Below are positions 61,030-64,000 of a stretch of 64,000 nucleotides of DNA, piece by piece (within the stretch, counting starts at the first letter, position 1; every line of letters starts with the position of its first letter). Source of the stretch: WRIS01 sp050945135 (GTDB lineage: Bacteria > Actinomycetota > Coriobacteriia > Coriobacteriales > Eggerthellaceae); NCBI GenBank assembly GCA_050945135.1, contig JBMNSJ010000001.1, forward strand, positions 42,339 through 106,338. Reading direction: 5' to 3'. The notes below the pieces were generated by a model. It was not told the DNA's origin, did no database searches, and saw nothing but the letters and a program-made list of their open reading frames with translations. Made by a program: the position numbers and the translations under genes.

Positions 61030-62184
61030 TTACGAGAGAATAACGTTTGGTGACCCTTTTTCAACCGTCTCTGAAGGCTCGGGCTCATCCTCTTGCGCTT
61101 TGGTCTTTCCAGCTTCAAGCTCTTCGCGCTCCAAAACACACTGCATAGCAGCGATCGCGCATTCGATTTGGCTGTCATCGGGCTCGCGCGTTGTAAGAAA
61201 TTGCATCTGCATACCAGGCCATAGAAGGATTTTTACAAGAAGATTATCTGGGCGCGATCCTGCCCACTTCACGGTTATCTCATATGAAATACCAGCGATA
61301 AGTGGCAGCAGTAAAATGCGTACGCAAATAACAAGAATCAGCTTGAGAGCACCATCAGGAACGCCCAGCGCTGCAATCAAGCTATTGATTGGTGTAACTG
61401 AATACACAAAGATGGCAATAATCATAACCATAATCATGAAAGCCGTACCGCAACGAACGTGCAGGCGTGGGAACTTTTTTGCATTCTCTGGCGTAAGCTC
61501 CAGGCCGTGCTCATAGCAGTGAATAGTCTTGTGTTCGGCTCCGTGATAGCCAAACATCCTTTGAATATCTTTCATGCGGCCGACAAGCCACAAGTAGAAA
61601 ACAAAAACGAATACACGAAGGATTCCGTCAACTATATTCCAGACAACGGTATTTTGATCATATTCGCCTACGATAAGGTTGGTAATAACCGCGGGAATAA
61701 CTACGAATAATGCAACAGCTAGAAAGACTCCCAGTATCAAAGAGATAATCATTTCTCGCTTGCCGAAAATCGGTTCAGCTTCGCTTTCTTCTTCGGTAGC
61801 TACGGGCGAATCGAGTTCGCTGCTCTCTTTGAGTGATGTCTCGTTCTTATTTTGTTCTTCATCGTCATCATCGCCAAAAGCATGTTGAGTAGCAATTTCA
61901 AGGGCCCGATAGCCAAGCGTTAGGGATTCTACAAGCGCGCGACACCCTCGGATTAAAGGCCAATACATCCACTTATTTTTTTCGAGCCCGGAAGCTAAGT
62001 CATGCTCTTCGGTGTAGACTTCCCCTTCAGGAGTGCGCACACCAACAGCCCAGTTGTATGTGCCGCGCATCATAACTCCTTCGAGCAAGGCTTGCCCACC
62101 AACGTGAGTCTTGCGATAACCATCCTCGGTATAAGCTCTGCTTAAATCACTTTTTTTATGGTTGTCATTCTGCTCGGCAGCCAC
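61030..62184 (-). CDS. DUF1385 (YqhQ-like) membrane protein
   Basis: 384 residues. VGGQALLEGVMMRGTYNWAVGVRTPEGEVYTEEHDLASGLEKNKWMYWPLIRGCRALVESLTLGYRALEIATQ is the DUF1385 opening; MFGYHGAEHKTIHCYEHGLELTPENAKKFPRLHVRCGTAFMIMVMII holds the conserved HGAEHKxIxxYE motif, possibly metal-binding. Four or five helices. An acidic insert of about 50 residues (DDDDEEQNKNETSLKES..., 104-145) is unusual. Function unknown in the family. GTG start with AAGGA; follows thyX. Confidence 0.9.
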   Translation of the reverse strand: MAAEQNDNHKKSDLSRAYTEDGYRKTHVGGQALLEGVMMRGTYNWAVGVRTPEGEVYTEEHDLASGLEKNKWMYWPLIRGCRALVESLTLGYRALEIATQHAFGDDDDEEQNKNETSLKESSELDSPVATEEESEAEPIFGKREMIISLILGVFLAVALFVVIPAVITNLIVGEYDQNTVVWNIVDGILRVFVFVFYLWLVGRMKDIQRMFGYHGAEHKTIHCYEHGLELTPENAKKFPRLHVRCGTAFMIMVMIIAIFVYSVTPINSLIAALGVPDGALKLILVICVRILLLPLIAGISYEITVKWAGSRPDNLLVKILLWPGMQMQFLTTREPDDSQIECAIAAMQCVLEREELEAGKTKAQEDEPEPSETVEKGSPNVILS

Positions 62185-62196
62185 AATAATCAGTCC

Positions 62197-62877
62197 TTAA
62201 TCTCGGAGAACCTTCGGATACGGGTTACCACAAGTCATTTTGCCTTCCGGACAAGCTCTTTTTATGCAAGGTGCTCCAGCATCTAAGAAAATATAGGGCG
62301 CTGTTGGGCGCGCCAGCTCAAGCATTCTGTTTGCAAGTTCTTGTATTTCCCATTGCGCTCTATTGCAGCAGCGTAATTCAAAGAAATGAAGAAGCTCTCT
62401 GATATTCATGGTGACAACAATCTTGCTTTCTGCAGCGTTTGGCAAAAGATACCGTGCATCTTCAGCGGGCACCCCCGCATCGAGCAACTTTTTGTAAGCA
62501 AGGAGGGCGTGCTCTATTGCCTCGTCAAACACAGCATTAGTTTCCTCATCAGTTGCAACAGTTTCAGGCTTTATAACTTCGAGCCCTGTTTCAAAGCTAA
62601 CGTAGCGCTGGCTTTGTTGGTTGAAGCTTGCAATACGATGACGGACTAGCTGATGGGTTAATGCGCGCGAAACTCCGTCGACGGCGAAGGTATAGCTCGC
62701 ATGTTCTAGCGTTGAAAAGTGACCACCCTTCATGATGGTCGACAAGACACTTTTGACCCGTTCATCTGACATTGTTTCGAGTAGTTCAGCGGCTCCGACC
62801 GGAGCATAACAAAGACGCGCTGCGGTAGCCACGGCGCGTTCGGGATCGGGCGTATGATACAAAAGCTCTACTTGCAT
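62197..62877 (-). CDS. thyX: Flavin-dependent thymidylate synthase
   Basis: ThyX, 226 residues: makes dTMP from dUMP with methylene-THF and FADH2. The signature RHRIASFNQQSQRYVSF (about residues 80-96) fits RHRxxSxNxxSxR. FSTLEHASYTFAVDGVSRALTHQLVRHR and the C-terminal LELARPTAPYIFLDAGAPCIKRACPEGKMTCGNPYP, with an unusual cysteine-rich end, complete it. Ends 13 bases before the DUF1385 gene. Confidence 0.95.
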   Translation of the reverse strand: MQVELLYHTPDPERAVATAARLCYAPVGAAELLETMSDERVKSVLSTIMKGGHFSTLEHASYTFAVDGVSRALTHQLVRHRIASFNQQSQRYVSFETGLEVIKPETVATDEETNAVFDEAIEHALLAYKKLLDAGVPAEDARYLLPNAAESKIVVTMNIRELLHFFELRCCNRAQWEIQELANRMLELARPTAPYIFLDAGAPCIKRACPEGKMTCGNPYPKVLRD

Positions 62878-64000
62878 GAAGCTGATACACGCTCCTCGTC
62901 TCTATCTTTATGTGAAATATTAAAAGTTATAAGCACCTTAGTATCTTTACATATCTCTTGTGATTTCCTGGTCTGTACATAGTAATCCATAAAGCAATCA
63001 AATCATGAGGGATTTCTTAAATATAGAATCTTACATCCACATCTAAGCATATCGATAGTTTATGCATGACTTCTTATCCAGGAACTCAACAGTTAGACCT
63101 GTCGTGTCAACACCGAATCTCTTGGCACTCCACCGCCTGTCAAGCTAGGCATGACGGCAGATACATGATAAGAGAGTGCGAGCAGCTCCCTTTTCGTAGA
63201 CATGTCCGCGAAAAGGGTGTTCGGGATGAAAACTTCGTTAGTGCGCGTTTTTTTCGCGCCAATCGCCTCAATATGCTTCAGGCAGCGAAAATAAGTTTGT
63301 TCAAGGATGAATAATCGCGCACTATCTCAAATCCTATCCCCTATTCGCTGTATTTTTGCAACTCCCAGAACTAATGTTTAGCTTTTCCGATAACGAACGA
63401 AGCTGGACTTTTACGTTAGGTGCCGCAGATATTCTCAAGCTTGCTTACCTATGCGCGGAGTAAATGGCCAGTAAACCGTTCCAACTTCAGATTTCCAACC
63501 TTCCTGAAGTACGAAATTGCGATAGCTAACGGTAGGATTTAGCTTAGAGGAAGAATTACCAGGCATTATGTAAGTTGAAGACGGAATTCGACTTCCACAA
63601 CTCCCAGGATTTCAGAAAAAGAGTAAGCTAACGAAGTTTTGTACTTGAGAGTTGCCCATTTGATGAGTTTCGACGAACTCTTTGCGCGAGGCGTTCGTCA
63701 ACGGCTTGGGCTGCAGACATTTTCTGGGCACTCTAGGCAGCGAGCCCCAAGTTTTACGATATTGCATGAAACCGAGTGAGCAAGAAAGCTCTTCCTGAAG
63801 GGCCAACCTACCTAAGAGCCTATGTTGGCATCGCTGCATTTCATCTAGTACAAAGTCACACTCGCAACATCAAAACTGGAGTATAAAAAAATATCCGGGT
63901 TATAGGAAAAAATGTGTTGATGACTAGTCCCAATCATGACGCCATGGATCTGAGGTGTGAAACTCACTCCAGACTATGGCGTCTCCCCATTGAGGGATGC
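62878..64000. other. 1.1-kb gene-poor end of the window
   Basis: No gene I can support. Open frames at 63066-63314 (plus) and 63612-63839 (minus) have no family features or clear ribosome sites. Structural marks: a perfect 9-pair hairpin 63188-63196/63209-63217, GCGCG/CGCGC around seven T at 63243-63259, and a long hairpin at 63938-63983. The thyX promoter must lie at the left end. The right part could be upstream sequence, an RNA gene or decayed sequence. Confidence 0.5.
63938..63983. other. Long imperfect hairpin near the right edge
   Basis: GACGCCAT (63938-63945) pairs perfectly with ATGGCGTC (63976-63983); inside, GTGA and TCAC pair as well. No T-tract follows. Possibly the first stem of a structured RNA continuing past the window. 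Confidence 0.35.

Noticed and set aside
63066..63314. 82-codon plus-strand open frame
   Set aside because: No ribosome site or recognisable pattern, and it contains two perfect hairpins.
1..64000. CRISPR array, prophage or intact insertion sequence
   Set aside because: No regularly spaced repeats, cas genes, integrase, transposase or phage structural genes were seen.

Overview
The window looks like a chromosomal segment of a strict anaerobe of the class Coriobacteriia, most likely order Eggerthellales (inference from gene content: indolepyruvate:ferredoxin oxidoreductase, Sec-containing Tat-exported formate dehydrogenase, double-cubane/2-hydroxyacyl-CoA dehydratase-type genes, BspA-like/VWA surface protein, DUF1385, ThyX). 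Base composition is moderate, below most Eggerthellaceae; a lower-GC genus such as Cryptobacterium is possible but cannot be proven from the sequence.

Layout. 1-2.2 kb: fluoride channel fragment, ABC-2-like permease, TetR regulator. 2.4-6.2 kb: iorA-iorB-paaK for oxidation of aryl pyruvates. 6.4-8.5 kb: tRNA-Thr, a decayed stretch, an HxlR/PPOX divergent pair and a chagasin-type inhibitor lipoprotein. 8.5-12 kb: an operon of a double-cubane-type iron-sulfur protein, its ATPase activator, a cysteine-desulfurase-like PLP enzyme and a DUF3343 Se/S-carrier-like protein, under a strong palindrome. 12.2-17.2 kb: a glycosyltransferase, then selA-selB-selC. 17.4-27.2 kb: molybdate uptake (modABC), a methyltransferase, moeA-moaA-moaC-moaB, and selD-mobB-moaE. 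27.4-33.8 kb: fdhD, fdhE, fdnI, fdnH and the selenoprotein fdhA, with a perfect parS site beside them. 34.1-35.8 kb: mobA, a ModE-like regulator, a second DUF3343 and a DsrE-only YedF. So 8.5-35.8 kb is one continuous selenium plus molybdenum island whose shown client is the respiratory formate dehydrogenase. Two reading frames here are interrupted by TGA codons read as selenocysteine (selD at 27132 and fdhA at 33226); both genes must be read through.

36-38.5 kb: an apparently SOS-controlled radical-SAM/DUF4130 pair for DNA repair or modification. 38.5-51.1 kb (minus strand): dehydrogenase with His-rich tail, two DegV proteins, pncB, ricT, holB, tmk, fumarase subunits, mdh and topA, i.e. housekeeping. 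51.6-57.2 kb: LytS/AgrC-type kinase, LytTR regulator and a large surface protein that is frameshifted in this sequence. 57.6-60.9 kb: a polar amino acid ABC transporter. 61-62.9 kb: DUF1385 protein and thyX. The last 1.1 kb has no gene I can support.

Most interesting items: the double-cubane/PLP/DUF3343 operon and its operator, the multi-branched potential RNA in the fdhA-mobA gap, the SOS boxes and clamp motif of the radical-SAM pair, the parS site, ModB with a large extracytoplasmic domain, and the homopolymer frameshift in the surface protein.
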